A DNA stretch of 11,111 bases. It comes from Methanosphaera sp. (GTDB lineage: Archaea > Methanobacteriota > Methanobacteria > Methanobacteriales > Methanobacteriaceae). Below, piece after piece: positions 1 to 7,252 of this stretch. The stretch's first letter is position 1, and every line of letters begins with the position of its first letter. Below the pieces are notes generated by a model, which saw nothing but the letters and a program-made list of their open reading frames with translations, was not told the DNA's origin and did not search any database. The stretch lies in assembly GCA_013330915.1 (NCBI GenBank), contig DUHK01000111.1, forward strand, positions 1-11,111. The letters are read 5' to 3'. The translations under genes were made by a program, and so were the position numbers.

Positions 1-1044
1 ATGAACAAAACAAGAATTGAATGGATAGATTTGGTTCGGGCAATTGCCATATTGACAGTTTTATACATTCATTCAGTTGACGGAATATACATAATATCTT
101 CTGATGCAATAATGAATTTCACAATGTTTTCCAGAATATTTGAATTTGCTTCATTATTCATAGGACGTATAGGTGTCCCTTTTTTCCTGATGATAACAGG
201 ATATCTGTTACTTGACCGGGTATACGATGATGCGAAGGTTAAAAAGTTTTGGAATAACAACTGTAAGACATTAATCGTAGTTACACTCTTATGGTCAGTA
301 ATATATGCATTATCATTGACCCTGATATCCAACAGATATACTCAGGTAAATACAGTGGAAGCAGGTAATCTTTTCTTTAGTCATATGTGGTATATGCCTA
401 TGATTATAGGAATGTATTTGTCTATGCCGTTTGTAGCAACTGCTTTAAAGAATTTTGAAAATAGAACTATTCTGCAGGCAACAATTGTATTCTCATTGCT
501 TGCATTTTGTTTACCGTTTATATCAGTATTGTGTGATATGCAGGGTATTCAGAATGTTGCAATACAGTATTGTCTTGGTTTTAGTGGTGGAATATATGGT
601 ATATACATTATTCTGGGATACCTTGTGAAAAAGGGAATGTTTAAAGAAATTTCCAGCAGGATCTGGGGAATAATAGCAATAGTGTCCTTTTTAATTTGTG
701 TACTGTTCCAGTATTATGCATTTATCAGAGGTTACAACTTCTTCTTATGGTATGAATTTCCGTTTATATTAACCGGATCTTTTGCATTGTTTGAACTTGT
801 ATCAAGAATGGATAGTGTAATGTTCTACAGTCAGGTAAAAGTATTGTCAAAATACTCATTTGCAGTGTTTTTAATACATAACCTGTTCAGATTACCTTTA
901 CTACCGGCAATTGTTCAGTTACCATTTTCCGAACCAGTTAAGGCAATAATATTATGGATCTTATTAATAATCTTAAGTTATGCTATGGCTGCAATTATAT
1001 ACAGAATACCAAAATTCGGTAAGTTTCTGTTATACATGCGATAA
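1..1044 (+). CDS. Multi-pass membrane acyltransferase (acyltransferase family 3, OafA/WecH-like)
   Basis: Probably an integral membrane O-acetyltransferase that moves acyl groups, usually acetyl from acetyl-CoA, onto cell-surface sugars or other envelope polymers. The 347-residue protein is almost entirely hydrophobic, with about ten predicted membrane segments. It begins with the family-typical IEWIDLVRAIAILTVLYIHS block, in which Arg13 and His24 sit where the family has its conserved Arg and His. An SHMWYMPMIIGMYL block at 127-140 and a YSFAVFLIHN block at 285-294 are also family hallmarks. Length is normal for the family. The ATG is the first base of the window, so its ribosome site cannot be seen, but the protein starts where relatives usually start. 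It converges on the hydrolase at 1047-1895 with two bases between the stops. The acceptor molecule cannot be told from sequence. Confidence 0.85.
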   Translation: MNKTRIEWIDLVRAIAILTVLYIHSVDGIYIISSDAIMNFTMFSRIFEFASLFIGRIGVPFFLMITGYLLLDRVYDDAKVKKFWNNNCKTLIVVTLLWSVIYALSLTLISNRYTQVNTVEAGNLFFSHMWYMPMIIGMYLSMPFVATALKNFENRTILQATIVFSLLAFCLPFISVLCDMQGIQNVAIQYCLGFSGGIYGIYIILGYLVKKGMFKEISSRIWGIIAIVSFLICVLFQYYAFIRGYNFFLWYEFPFILTGSFALFELVSRMDSVMFYSQVKVLSKYSFAVFLIHNLFRLPLLPAIVQLPFSEPVKAIILWILLIILSYAMAAIIYRIPKFGKFLLYMR

Positions 1045-1046
1045 TA

Positions 1047-1895
1047 TTATTCTTTCATCTCCTTTTTTATTTTTTTCAACACGCCCATGGCTTCAGGTAT
1101 GGGAAAGAGTGGATAAATATGAAACATTTCATCTCCAACAATTAATTCAACATCAACCTTATTTTCAACCAGTTTTTCATAATAACACAAGATATCCTTG
1201 TAGAATATTTCATTACTTCCCGTAAATATCAATGTTCTTGGCATGCCTGAGTTATCGCCGTATAATGGACTTACATGATAGTCTGTTGTACTTAAGTTTC
1301 CGGACCATCTTATTCCTATTTCTTTGAGTCCGGCATTTCCTAGAATTGGATCTTTAGTGTCATCATATTCGTTTTTCATGCTAACATCCAGCCACGGTGA
1401 AAAGACAATGATGTTATCGGGTTTTCTAAGACCGAGTTTTTCCAATTGCTGAGTAAATCCCAACACAAAACCTCCGCCCGCAGAATCACCCATCAGTGTT
1501 ATCTGGTTGTGTTGCTGTAAGATATGCTCATACAATTCTGTGATTTCTTTGTAACTTTCACTATAGTCATGTTGTGGGCATAGGGGATATACAGGCAGGA
1601 TTACATGTATTTTAAGTATTTTGCTAATAAGATAACAGTAAAGCTGGTGTTGCATGTTTATCTGATTAACGTATGCTCCTCCATGAACGTAAATAATTAT
1701 CCTGGAATCATCATATTCTTCACCAAAAGATACGACGTCCATACCGCAAATATTTTCACTATTGAAGATGCTTTTAAATTTTTCTTCGGATTTATTATCT
1801 AGAAATCTTTTAATTTCTTCTGTTGAAGTCATATATGTTGGTTTGGTTTTCCATAGAATAAACTCTGCAATTCTGGATATGAAAGATCTACTCAT
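1047..1895 (-). CDS. Alpha/beta hydrolase, hormone-sensitive-lipase-like esterase
   Basis: A probable carboxylesterase or deacylase of the HSL/acetyl-esterase type. Numbered from the chosen ATG (282 aa), the oxyanion motif HGGAY is at 71-75, YPLCPQHDYSES at 103-114 matches the family's YPLAPEH block, and the nucleophile elbow GDSAGG is at 136-141 with Ser138. The acid is probably Glu229 (in TGSNEIFYKD) or Asp234, and the His is His259 (DEMFHIYPL). No signal peptide or clear membrane anchor is seen, so it is probably cytoplasmic. An in-frame GTG lies nine bases further upstream, but it forms part of the Shine-Dalgarno GGTGAT (1900-1905), which sits four bases before the ATG, so the ATG at 1895 is preferred. 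The substrate is unknown. Its place next to an acyltransferase is suggestive only, since the two genes converge and are not co-transcribed. Confidence 0.87.
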   Translation of the reverse strand: MSRSFISRIAEFILWKTKPTYMTSTEEIKRFLDNKSEEKFKSIFNSENICGMDVVSFGEEYDDSRIIIYVHGGAYVNQINMQHQLYCYLISKILKIHVILPVYPLCPQHDYSESYKEITELYEHILQQHNQITLMGDSAGGGFVLGFTQQLEKLGLRKPDNIIVFSPWLDVSMKNEYDDTKDPILGNAGLKEIGIRWSGNLSTTDYHVSPLYGDNSGMPRTLIFTGSNEIFYKDILCYYEKLVENKVDVELIVGDEMFHIYPLFPIPEAMGVLKKIKKEMKE

Positions 1896-2128
1896 AGAAA
1901 TCACCGATTAGGTTTTACTGTTCTTATTTCTTTAATATTATTTTTTTGTATTTATCGTTTTAATTTTGTATAGTACTTTATATTTTGTTTTTCTTTCTAC
2001 TAGTTTTATACTGTTTTTTGAGTATGTAAAGTGGTGAGTTTCATTCTGAATTTTTTTTATCGGAATGTATTTTTTATTTTCATTCAATGATGTTGATAAA
2101 AATCAATATCAAAATCTTTATTAATGAA

Positions 2129-2154
2129 ATACTTTCCTAATGAAAGTATATATA
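2129..2154 (+). promoter_or_regulatory. Promoter of the aldo/keto reductase with an inverted repeat over BRE/TATA
   Basis: A TATATATA box at 2147-2154 is preceded by a purine-rich BRE-like GAAAG (2142-2146). With the usual archaeal spacing transcription would start near 2175, leaving a leader of about 16 bases that contains the GGTGAT ribosome site. A perfect 8-base inverted repeat, ATACTTTC (2129-2136) and GAAAGTAT (2142-2149) with five bases between, covers the BRE and the start of the TATA box. A dimeric regulator bound there would block TBP/TFB, so repression is the simplest guess. Confidence 0.6.
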
Positions 2155-2180
2155 TTTTGTATTGCAAATATTACATTAAC

Positions 2181-2186
2181 GGTGAT
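2181..2186 (+). promoter_or_regulatory. Ribosome binding site that fixes a TTG start
   Basis: GGTGAT lies exactly four bases before TTG at 2191. The same GGTGAT-N4-start spacing is seen before the ATGs at 1895 (minus strand) and 8504, so TTG is accepted as the start although no ATG is nearby. Confidence 0.75.
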
Positions 2187-2190
2187 TTAA

Positions 2191-3306
2191 TTGGCAAAAA
2201 ACAGAAAAACACAATTAGGTTTTGGAGCAATGAGGCTGCCACAAACAGATAAAAACAACCCGGCATCAATAGACATGACAGAATTTACAAAAATGGTAGA
2301 TTATTATATTAAACAGGGATATAACTATTTCGACACATCATACGCATATCACGATGAAAAATCAGAAAATGCAATAAAGGAAGCATTAGTAAACAGATAT
2401 CCTAGAGAATCATACCAAATCGCGGATAAAATACCAACATGGTTGTTGCAAAAAGAAGAAGACAATGAACGATTGGTTAATATAATGTTGGAACGCTTGG
2501 GTATCGATTATTTTGATGTTTTATTAATACATAATATTAACAGGACATTTATAACACTGGCCGAAAACTGTAAAAGTTTCGAATACCTTCAAAAAGCAAA
2601 AAAAGAAGGTAAGGCCCTTAAAGTAGGATTCAGTTTCCATGACAAAGCGGATTTATTAGAGGAAATACTGGCTAAATATCATGACATTATTGATATTGTT
2701 CAAATACAGTTAAATTACCTTGACTGGGAAGACAACAGGGTACAATCAAGAAAATGTCATGAAGTATGTGTAAAATACGGAGTTGACATAGTTATTATGG
2801 AACCGATTAAGGGAGGAACATTGGTTAACCTGCCGGAAGCAATAACAGAAATCTTTGTCAGGGAAGAAAAAAGTCCGGCAGGAGAAGCATTGAAATTTGC
2901 TGCCTCACAAAATAACGTTATAACAGTACTTAGTGGAATGGGTTCCTTAAAACATATGAAAGAAAACTGTAAAACCCTAAAAGACTTTGAATCTCTTACA
3001 GAAGAGGAAAATCAATTTTTAATGAACATGGCCGATGAAATAAGAAAGAGAGTAGCAATACCATGCAGCTACTGTAACTACTGTGTAAAAGAATGTCCAC
3101 AAAACATACCTATTCCAGACTTTTTCAATCTTTACAATACTGAAAAAATGTATCCTCTGCAGGCTACATCATCATTATATGCAACCACATCCGCACATAA
3201 AGCACCAGCATCATCCTGCATAGAATGTGGAAACTGTGTAAAGTATTGCACACAACAATTAGACATTCCACAATTACTCAAAAAAGTTGCAGAATTGTTT
3301 GAATAG
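2191..3306 (+). CDS. Aldo/keto reductase with C-terminal ferredoxin-like double [4Fe-4S] domain
   Basis: A predicted oxidoreductase of the iron-sulfur aldo/keto reductase group. Residues 1-270 form the TIM-barrel reductase, which opens with LGFGAMRLP at 9-17. The catalytic tetrad is visible as Asp48 and Tyr53 (YFDTSYAYHDEKSE), Lys80 and His114 (LLIHNINRTF). The C-terminus carries two CX2CX2CX3C motifs: Cys292/295/298/302, followed by Pro as in ferredoxins, and Cys343/346/349/353. Electrons may therefore pass between a carbonyl substrate, a nicotinamide and a ferredoxin. The 371-residue length is usual for this group. It starts with TTG behind a GGTGAT site and has its own promoter. The next gene is 163 bases downstream with its own likely promoter, so this is probably a single-gene unit. 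The physiological substrate is not known for most relatives. Confidence 0.9.
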   Translation: MAKNRKTQLGFGAMRLPQTDKNNPASIDMTEFTKMVDYYIKQGYNYFDTSYAYHDEKSENAIKEALVNRYPRESYQIADKIPTWLLQKEEDNERLVNIMLERLGIDYFDVLLIHNINRTFITLAENCKSFEYLQKAKKEGKALKVGFSFHDKADLLEEILAKYHDIIDIVQIQLNYLDWEDNRVQSRKCHEVCVKYGVDIVIMEPIKGGTLVNLPEAITEIFVREEKSPAGEALKFAASQNNVITVLSGMGSLKHMKENCKTLKDFESLTEEENQFLMNMADEIRKRVAIPCSYCNYCVKECPQNIPIPDFFNLYNTEKMYPLQATSSLYATTSAHKAPASSCIECGNCVKYCTQQLDIPQLLKKVAELFE

Positions 3307-3378
3307 ACATACAATTTAACCATTAATATTTAAGTATTTTTATAATCCTCACTTAATTCAATAAAATCCCCATCCATC

Positions 3379-3385
3379 TTTTTTT
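3379..3385 (+). terminator. Oligo-T terminator after the aldo/keto reductase
   Basis: Seven consecutive T residues follow a C-rich patch about 70 bases after the stop codon. Archaeal RNA polymerase stops at such runs without a hairpin. The assignment rests only on the run and its position. Confidence 0.45.
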
Positions 3386-3393
3386 AATATTAT

Positions 3394-3401
3394 TATAAAA
3401 A
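3394..3401 (+). promoter_or_regulatory. Probable TATA box for the radical SAM/flavoprotein operon
   Basis: TATAAAAA lies about 70 bases before the radical SAM start. Transcription would begin around 3420-3426, upstream of the AGGAGGA ribosome site (3452-3458). Other TATA-like words at 3424-3440 lie too close to the ribosome site to leave it inside the transcript. Confidence 0.4.
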
Positions 3402-3469
3402 ACAATTAAATAATAATTTCATCTATAAATCAATATATAGTTTATTTTAATAGGAGGATTAATAAAAAA

Positions 3470-4348
3470 ATGCATTATACCGGAACATTATACAGAAATC
3501 CATATGAACCACCATCTCCCCTGCTTGAAATAACACAGGGATGCACACACAACGAATGCAAATTCTGTAACATGTACAAAAATGTACAATTCCGTCCATC
3601 ACCCATAGAATGGATTGAAGAGGACATAATGGAAATAGCAACTTCCTATCCTGATGTAAACAGATTACAACTTATATGTGCTGATCCATTCTGTTTAAGC
3701 TTTGAAAGATTGGATGAAATATGTGACCTTGTAAACAGGCACTTGCCCGATGTAGAAATCATGACCATGGCCGCAAGGGTTACAAACGTTAAAAACAAGA
3801 CGGTAGAACAATTGAAGATTCTCAAAGAAAGGGGAATGGTGGAAGTTAACATAGGTGCAGAAAGTGGAGATGACTGGACTTTAAAAAGAATAAACAAAGG
3901 TTATCAGTCAAAAGATATTCTTGAACAATGCAATAAGTTAGATAAGGCTGGTATAAACTATTGGCTAACCTATTTGAATGGAGTTGCCGGTGTGGAACAT
4001 TCAAATGAACATGCAATTAATTCAGCAAAAATATTCAGTGAATGTAATCCGATAGTGGTTGGAACAGGCGGTTTAACCTTGTTTGAAGGAACAGAATTGC
4101 TTGAAGAATACCGGGCCGGAAAATTCAATCCTCTGGATGAAAAAGCTTTAATGACTGAACTGTTAACATTCATAGAAAATCTGGATTTAGAGGGACGATT
4201 TATCACACATCATACATCTTCAATGAATTTAAACACAATGCACTTTAACAAGAATAAAAGTCAAATAGTCTCCTCACTAAAATATGGCATAAAGAATTTT
4301 GACATGGAATATTTAGCAGGGATACGTGAAAACAAAAGAGGTTTATAA
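3470..4348 (+). CDS. Radical SAM protein with CX4CX2C cluster loop
   Basis: A radical S-adenosylmethionine enzyme of 292 residues. The cluster-binding loop is GCTHNECKFCNMY, with Cys25, Cys30 and Cys33 spaced CX4CX2C and not the common CX3CX2C. From memory, this CTHN-C-FC form is shared by a family of uncharacterised radical SAM proteins in anaerobic bacteria and archaea, so I do not read it as a sequencing error. GAESGDD at 129-135 matches the SAM-binding GxESG-type motif. The chain has no obvious second iron-sulfur cluster: the other Cys residues (70, 75, 85, 154, 192) do not form a ferredoxin motif. A strong AGGAGGA site lies 11 bases before the ATG. The flavoprotein start follows 23 bases after the stop, so the two are probably co-transcribed. 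The reaction is unknown. Confidence 0.85.
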   Translation: MHYTGTLYRNPYEPPSPLLEITQGCTHNECKFCNMYKNVQFRPSPIEWIEEDIMEIATSYPDVNRLQLICADPFCLSFERLDEICDLVNRHLPDVEIMTMAARVTNVKNKTVEQLKILKERGMVEVNIGAESGDDWTLKRINKGYQSKDILEQCNKLDKAGINYWLTYLNGVAGVEHSNEHAINSAKIFSECNPIVVGTGGLTLFEGTELLEEYRAGKFNPLDEKALMTELLTFIENLDLEGRFITHHTSSMNLNTMHFNKNKSQIVSSLKYGIKNFDMEYLAGIRENKRGL

Positions 4349-4371
4349 ACTAACTAATGGGGATGCATATC

Positions 4372-4905
4372 ATGGATATTGTAGCATTAATGGGAAGTCC
4401 CAGAAAGAATTCTAACACGGATATTTTACTGGATAATATGATTAAAGGCACACAGGAAGCAGGTCATAACGTCAGCAAATATTGTGTCGGTGACTTAAAT
4501 GTTGAAGCATGCAAGGCATGTGGAACTTGTATGGCAGGTAAAGACTGCGTATTAAACGATGACGGGTTAACAATCACCCATGAAATAGCAGAGGCTGACG
4601 GATTAATTGTTGCCACTCCAATATATTATGGTCAGATGACAGAATCTTTAAAGATTTTAATAGACAGGCTCTTTGGAATTACAAACAATCCTCTGATATC
4701 ATTATCAGGTAAGGTGATGTTGATATTTACACATCTTGGACCAGAAGGATACTATGATTCATATATTGATTTGACAAAGATACAGCCATTCCAACTGAAC
4801 ATGAATTATGAAGTGGTTGACGTATTGGATGTGGGAAATTTAGGCAGTGTTTACAATCAGCCAAATAAAATTCTGGAAGCCTATGAAATGGGCAAAAAGT
4901 TTTAA
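4372..4905 (+). CDS. Iron-sulfur flavoprotein-like NAD(P)H-dependent FMN reductase
   Basis: A flavodoxin-fold protein of 177 residues. The FMN phosphate loop is MGSPRKNSNTD at 7-17, and the second flavin-contacting stretch ATPIYYGQMTESLKILIDR is at 81-99. Between them Cys47, Cys50, Cys53 and Cys59 are spaced CX2CX2CX5C. This agrees with the compact CX2CX2CX4-7C motif of the archaeal iron-sulfur flavoprotein Isf, which binds one [4Fe-4S] cluster and passes electrons from ferredoxin to small oxidants. Some relatives without a cluster also keep several of these Cys residues, so the cluster is likely but not proven. ATGs at 4357 and 4363 are in frame, but they overlap a GGGGAT ribosome site (4359-4364). 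ATG 4372 is seven bases after that site and gives the family-typical start MDIVALMGSPR. It probably serves the radical SAM gene just upstream as an electron partner (inference). Confidence 0.85.
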   Translation: MDIVALMGSPRKNSNTDILLDNMIKGTQEAGHNVSKYCVGDLNVEACKACGTCMAGKDCVLNDDGLTITHEIAEADGLIVATPIYYGQMTESLKILIDRLFGITNNPLISLSGKVMLIFTHLGPEGYYDSYIDLTKIQPFQLNMNYEVVDVLDVGNLGSVYNQPNKILEAYEMGKKF

Positions 4906-4942
4906 TGTATAATTCATATTTCTTTTATTAAATTATCCATAC

Positions 4943-4956
4943 TCTTTTAATTTTTT
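4943..4956 (+). terminator. T-rich terminator after the flavoprotein gene
   Basis: A four-T run and a six-T run separated by AA lie 38-51 bases after the stop codon, before the next promoter box. This is consistent with an archaeal oligo-T stop. Confidence 0.4.
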
Positions 4957-4982
4957 AAAGAAAACATTATAATCATGGCTGA

Positions 4983-4990
4983 TATAAATA
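4983..4990 (+). promoter_or_regulatory. TATA box for the small membrane-protein pair
   Basis: TATAAATA lies 36 bases before the GTGAT ribosome site and 44 before the ATG at 5027. Transcription would start near 5010 and give a short leader that still contains the ribosome site. The box sits within the small palindrome GATATAAATATC. Confidence 0.5.
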
Positions 4991-5026
4991 TCATTATTTA
5001 ATTAAAGAATTGTAAAAGTGATGAAA

Positions 5027-5488
5027 ATGGGTATTATAGTTAATACTAATAATAGGGAGGAATATAATAGCAAAATTGATTATTATAAGATGAATGGGTT
5101 TAAAGTTAAATCGGCATCAAGTATGAATATTCAGACACATCTCGAAAAGAAAAATTTTGGTCCGTCATGGGTATTGGCACTTTTGATTACTTCATTGATT
5201 GGGGCCTTGGTTTATTTGTCTGAATTGGTTTTATATCCTCTGGCCATCAGTGATTTGTTTATTAAGCTGAATTTTTTCAGTCTTGTTCTTGCAATGCGGT
5301 ATTTGAGGGATTTTGGATTAATATTGTTGATATTATTTGTTGTAATGTTGATATTGTCCATTTATTACTATATTTCTAAGCCTTATGAGGTCATAATCAG
5401 ATTAAACCATAGTAACAACCAGAACATAAACTATAACAACATGAACAATAATTTTAATCCAAACGGAGGAGGTAATTTAAATGGATGA
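5027..5488 (+). CDS. Uncharacterised small membrane protein with two membrane segments and an Asn-rich tail
   Basis: I do not recognise this 153-residue protein. Residues 1-42 are a soluble N-terminal part (REEYNSKIDYYKMNGFKVKS) of a kind seen ahead of membrane segments in several small archaeal proteins. Membrane segments are predicted at about 48-70 and 97-117, with a loop of about 26 residues between them. After SKPYEVIIRL (117-126) the tail is Asn- and Gly-rich (about 128-153) and looks unstructured. An in-frame GTG lies nine bases upstream at 5018, but GTGAT (5018-5022) with a four-base gap to ATG 5027 reads as the ribosome site, so the ATG is preferred. The 3' end overlaps the next gene by eight bases, so the two are translationally linked. 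The Gly-rich end is where that gene's ribosome site is encoded. Confidence 0.7.
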   Translation: MGIIVNTNNREEYNSKIDYYKMNGFKVKSASSMNIQTHLEKKNFGPSWVLALLITSLIGALVYLSELVLYPLAISDLFIKLNFFSLVLAMRYLRDFGLILLILFVVMLILSIYYYISKPYEVIIRLNHSNNQNINYNNMNNNFNPNGGGNLNG

Positions 5489-6122
5489 TTATGGTGTGGA
5501 TGAAAATTATGTGGTGAAAATTGTTGCAGGTGTAATAATAGGTTTGCTGCTATTGTTTTTAGTTGTTCCTTTAGCCGCCAATATGATTGCCACACAAAAT
5601 GTTGCAAATGCAGCAAATGGTGCTTTGGCTGAATTAAATTCCATGGATTCCTCATTGCCTTCAACAACAGGAAATGTTTTACCAACAGTCAATCAAACAA
5701 AACCAGCACAGATTAATGGCAATACAACCGTTAACAATACAAATAATAATTCAAAAAATAATAATCCCGTTCCGGAAGAAAAAACCGCACCGTCAACCGA
5801 TGGAATGACTATATTGTCCGGTACAATTACCACAGGCAGTTCTTTGTCTTCAAAAACGGTATGCACGATATATGTGGGAGCAGAATATGCCGGAGCCGAA
5901 ATTAAAATGAGCACATTGTATAGTCGTGACGGTACAGATTTAAATGCAGGCAGACTTGTAGCTAAAACAGTTGATTCGTCTGGTTATGTTACACTGCCAT
6001 CTGCGGATAGTTACAAATTATATCCTGACGAATGTCTCATATCAATATATGATGCCAAGGGCAATCAGTTGGATTATAGAATAGTTTACCTTGAAACAGA
6101 AAGTGGTACACAAAGTTTCTAA
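5481..6122 (+). CDS. Membrane-anchored extracytoplasmic protein with Asn/Thr linker
   Basis: Unrecognised 213-residue protein. Residues 1-13 are acidic and probably cytoplasmic, and 14-33 form one hydrophobic membrane anchor with no cleavage site apparent. Residues 34-60 are Ala/Asn-rich. Residues 60-105 are a low-complexity Asn/Thr/Pro linker with four N-glycosylation sequons (Asn71, Asn81, Asn85, Asn89). Residues 106-213 look like a compact beta-rich domain with alternating hydrophobic residues and two Cys (128, 185) that might form a disulfide. This layout is typical of an archaeal surface protein anchored at its N-terminus. The ribosome site GGAGGAGGT (5465-5473) lies inside the coding region of the gene upstream, and the start overlaps that gene's stop by eight bases, so the two products probably work together. 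Confidence 0.7.
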   Translation: MDDYGVDENYVVKIVAGVIIGLLLLFLVVPLAANMIATQNVANAANGALAELNSMDSSLPSTTGNVLPTVNQTKPAQINGNTTVNNTNNNSKNNNPVPEEKTAPSTDGMTILSGTITTGSSLSSKTVCTIYVGAEYAGAEIKMSTLYSRDGTDLNAGRLVAKTVDSSGYVTLPSADSYKLYPDECLISIYDAKGNQLDYRIVYLETESGTQSF

Positions 6123-6130
6123 CCCTGTTC

Positions 6131-6144
6131 TTTTCTTTTTTTTT
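6131..6144 (+). terminator. Oligo-T terminator after the membrane-protein pair
   Basis: A four-T run, one C and a nine-T run begin eight bases after the stop codon, in the 38-base gap before the converging phosphatase gene. This is a strong archaeal-style stop signal for the rightward transcript. Confidence 0.6.
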
Positions 6145-6160
6145 AATAATGTTTATTATT

Positions 6161-6814
6161 TTAGCTATTTTTTATTACATCCAATAGTTCATCTTTGTTT
6201 TCAACAACTGCTATTGGATATTCGTTTTCATAAACATCTCCTACTCCATAACCCCATTTAACAAGTATACAATCTATTTGTGCATTTTTTGCAGTTTGAA
6301 TGTCTGTAAGGGAATCTCCTATATAAACGGCGTCTTCTCTGGTCATACCTGCTTTTTGAATAATTGTGTTTACACCTTCAGGATCCGGTTTTGAAGGCTT
6401 TGTATATACATGGCCCTGTATGTCCAGAAAATCAATATGATTTGCATATCTTTCCAGAAAATATTTTATTGATTCCGGGTTTCTGTTAGAATTTATTGCC
6501 AATATTGTTTTTTCTTCCTGTAGTTGTTCTAATACTTCAAGCATTCCCTCAAATAAACGGGTATTCTCTTTTGAATCTTTGGAATATATTTCTCCATAGA
6601 CTTTTTTAACCAGTTCCACGTTTTCTGGAGAATTTTTGTCCTTTAATATTTTGGAGGTTATTTCGTTGATGTTTCCTCCCAACGATTTAATGTAAAATGA
6701 AATGTCAAATGTTTCAAATCCTAATTTTTCAAATGTCTGGTTAAAACAATTGGCAACATCTGTCAGTGAATCAAATAGTGTTCCGTCAAAGTCAAAAATA
6801 CATAGTTTCTTCAT
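6161..6814 (-). CDS. HAD-superfamily phosphatase, phosphoglycolate phosphatase-like
   Basis: A soluble 217-residue phosphohydrolase of HAD subfamily IA. Motif I is IFDFDGTLFDS with nucleophile Asp8 and acid/base Asp10. Motif II is Ser109 in AINSNR, motif III is Lys142 in KPSKPDP, and motif IV is YIGDSLTD (164-171) with Asp167 and Asp171 for Mg2+. The alpha-helical cap lies at about 15-85. All catalytic residues are present and length is normal. Phosphoglycolate phosphatase is the usual label for this shape, but subfamily IA members act on many small phosphate esters (phosphoglycolate, sugar phosphates, beta-phosphoglucomutase substrates), so the substrate is open. The start is fixed by AGGAGA (6821-6826) six bases before the ATG. 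It stands alone between a converging operon and a long divergent gap. Confidence 0.9.
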   Translation of the reverse strand: MKKLCIFDFDGTLFDSLTDVANCFNQTFEKLGFETFDISFYIKSLGGNINEITSKILKDKNSPENVELVKKVYGEIYSKDSKENTRLFEGMLEVLEQLQEEKTILAINSNRNPESIKYFLERYANHIDFLDIQGHVYTKPSKPDPEGVNTIIQKAGMTREDAVYIGDSLTDIQTAKNAQIDCILVKWGYGVGDVYENEYPIAVVENKDELLDVIKNS

Positions 6815-7252
6815 ATATGGTCTCCTGGATTGTATATATTACTGTTTGTTGTTTTAATAAGAAATAATTATTTTTTTTTTATTGATTGAAATTATGTTTA
6901 ATTTATTATTTTTTAGAATTATTTTTTTTATGGTTTATTTTAATCTATATTGGAAACTGAATGATTTTATGTTTTTCAAGTAATGTTTTCATTTTTTTAT
7001 ATTATTATTTTTCAATGTAAGAGTGGATAGATAATTGAAATTGATATTTTTTCATTATTTTCATTTTTATATTTATTTAAATTATTATTATCGTAGATTT
7101 TTTATATAATTTTCATTTAATATTATTTTATTCTACATAATTTCTAAAAATTCTTAGAAAATTTTTTGATTTTATATTTTTTGTCATTTTATCTTTTGGT
7201 AAAGGGATATTCTTTTTTTTGACATAATAATTTATCATGATTAATAATAATG

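Larger units (their letters stand above)
1896..2190. other. Divergent intergenic region between the hydrolase and the aldo/keto reductase
   Basis: This 295-base AT-rich stretch has no open frame with a ribosome site. It should hold promoters for both flanking genes. The rightward promoter is clear and listed separately. The leftward promoter is less certain: the minus strand has a TATA-like ATAAAGTA around 1974-1981, which would give a leader of roughly 50-60 bases. At 2093-2112 there are three TTGAT/ATCAA half-sites in close succession (2093-2097, 2102-2106, 2108-2112), a possible regulator site. No RNA gene was seen. Confidence 0.5.

Noticed and set aside
980..1225. Plus-strand frame over the 3' ends of the acyltransferase and hydrolase
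   Set aside because: No ribosome site, composition of antisense DNA, and it overlaps two well-supported genes.
4357..4371. ATG 4357 or 4363 as the start of the flavoprotein gene
   Set aside because: They overlap the only ribosome-like site (GGGGAT) and add residues before the family-typical MDIVALMGSP start.
5431..5685. Minus-strand open frame opposite the two membrane-protein genes
   Set aside because: It is His/Leu/Pro-rich antisense of Asn-rich and hydrophobic coding DNA, has no ribosome site, and overlaps better-supported genes.
5693..5914. Hydrophobic minus-strand frame within the surface-protein gene
   Set aside because: Antisense shadow of a Thr/Asn-rich coding region; no start signal or promoter.
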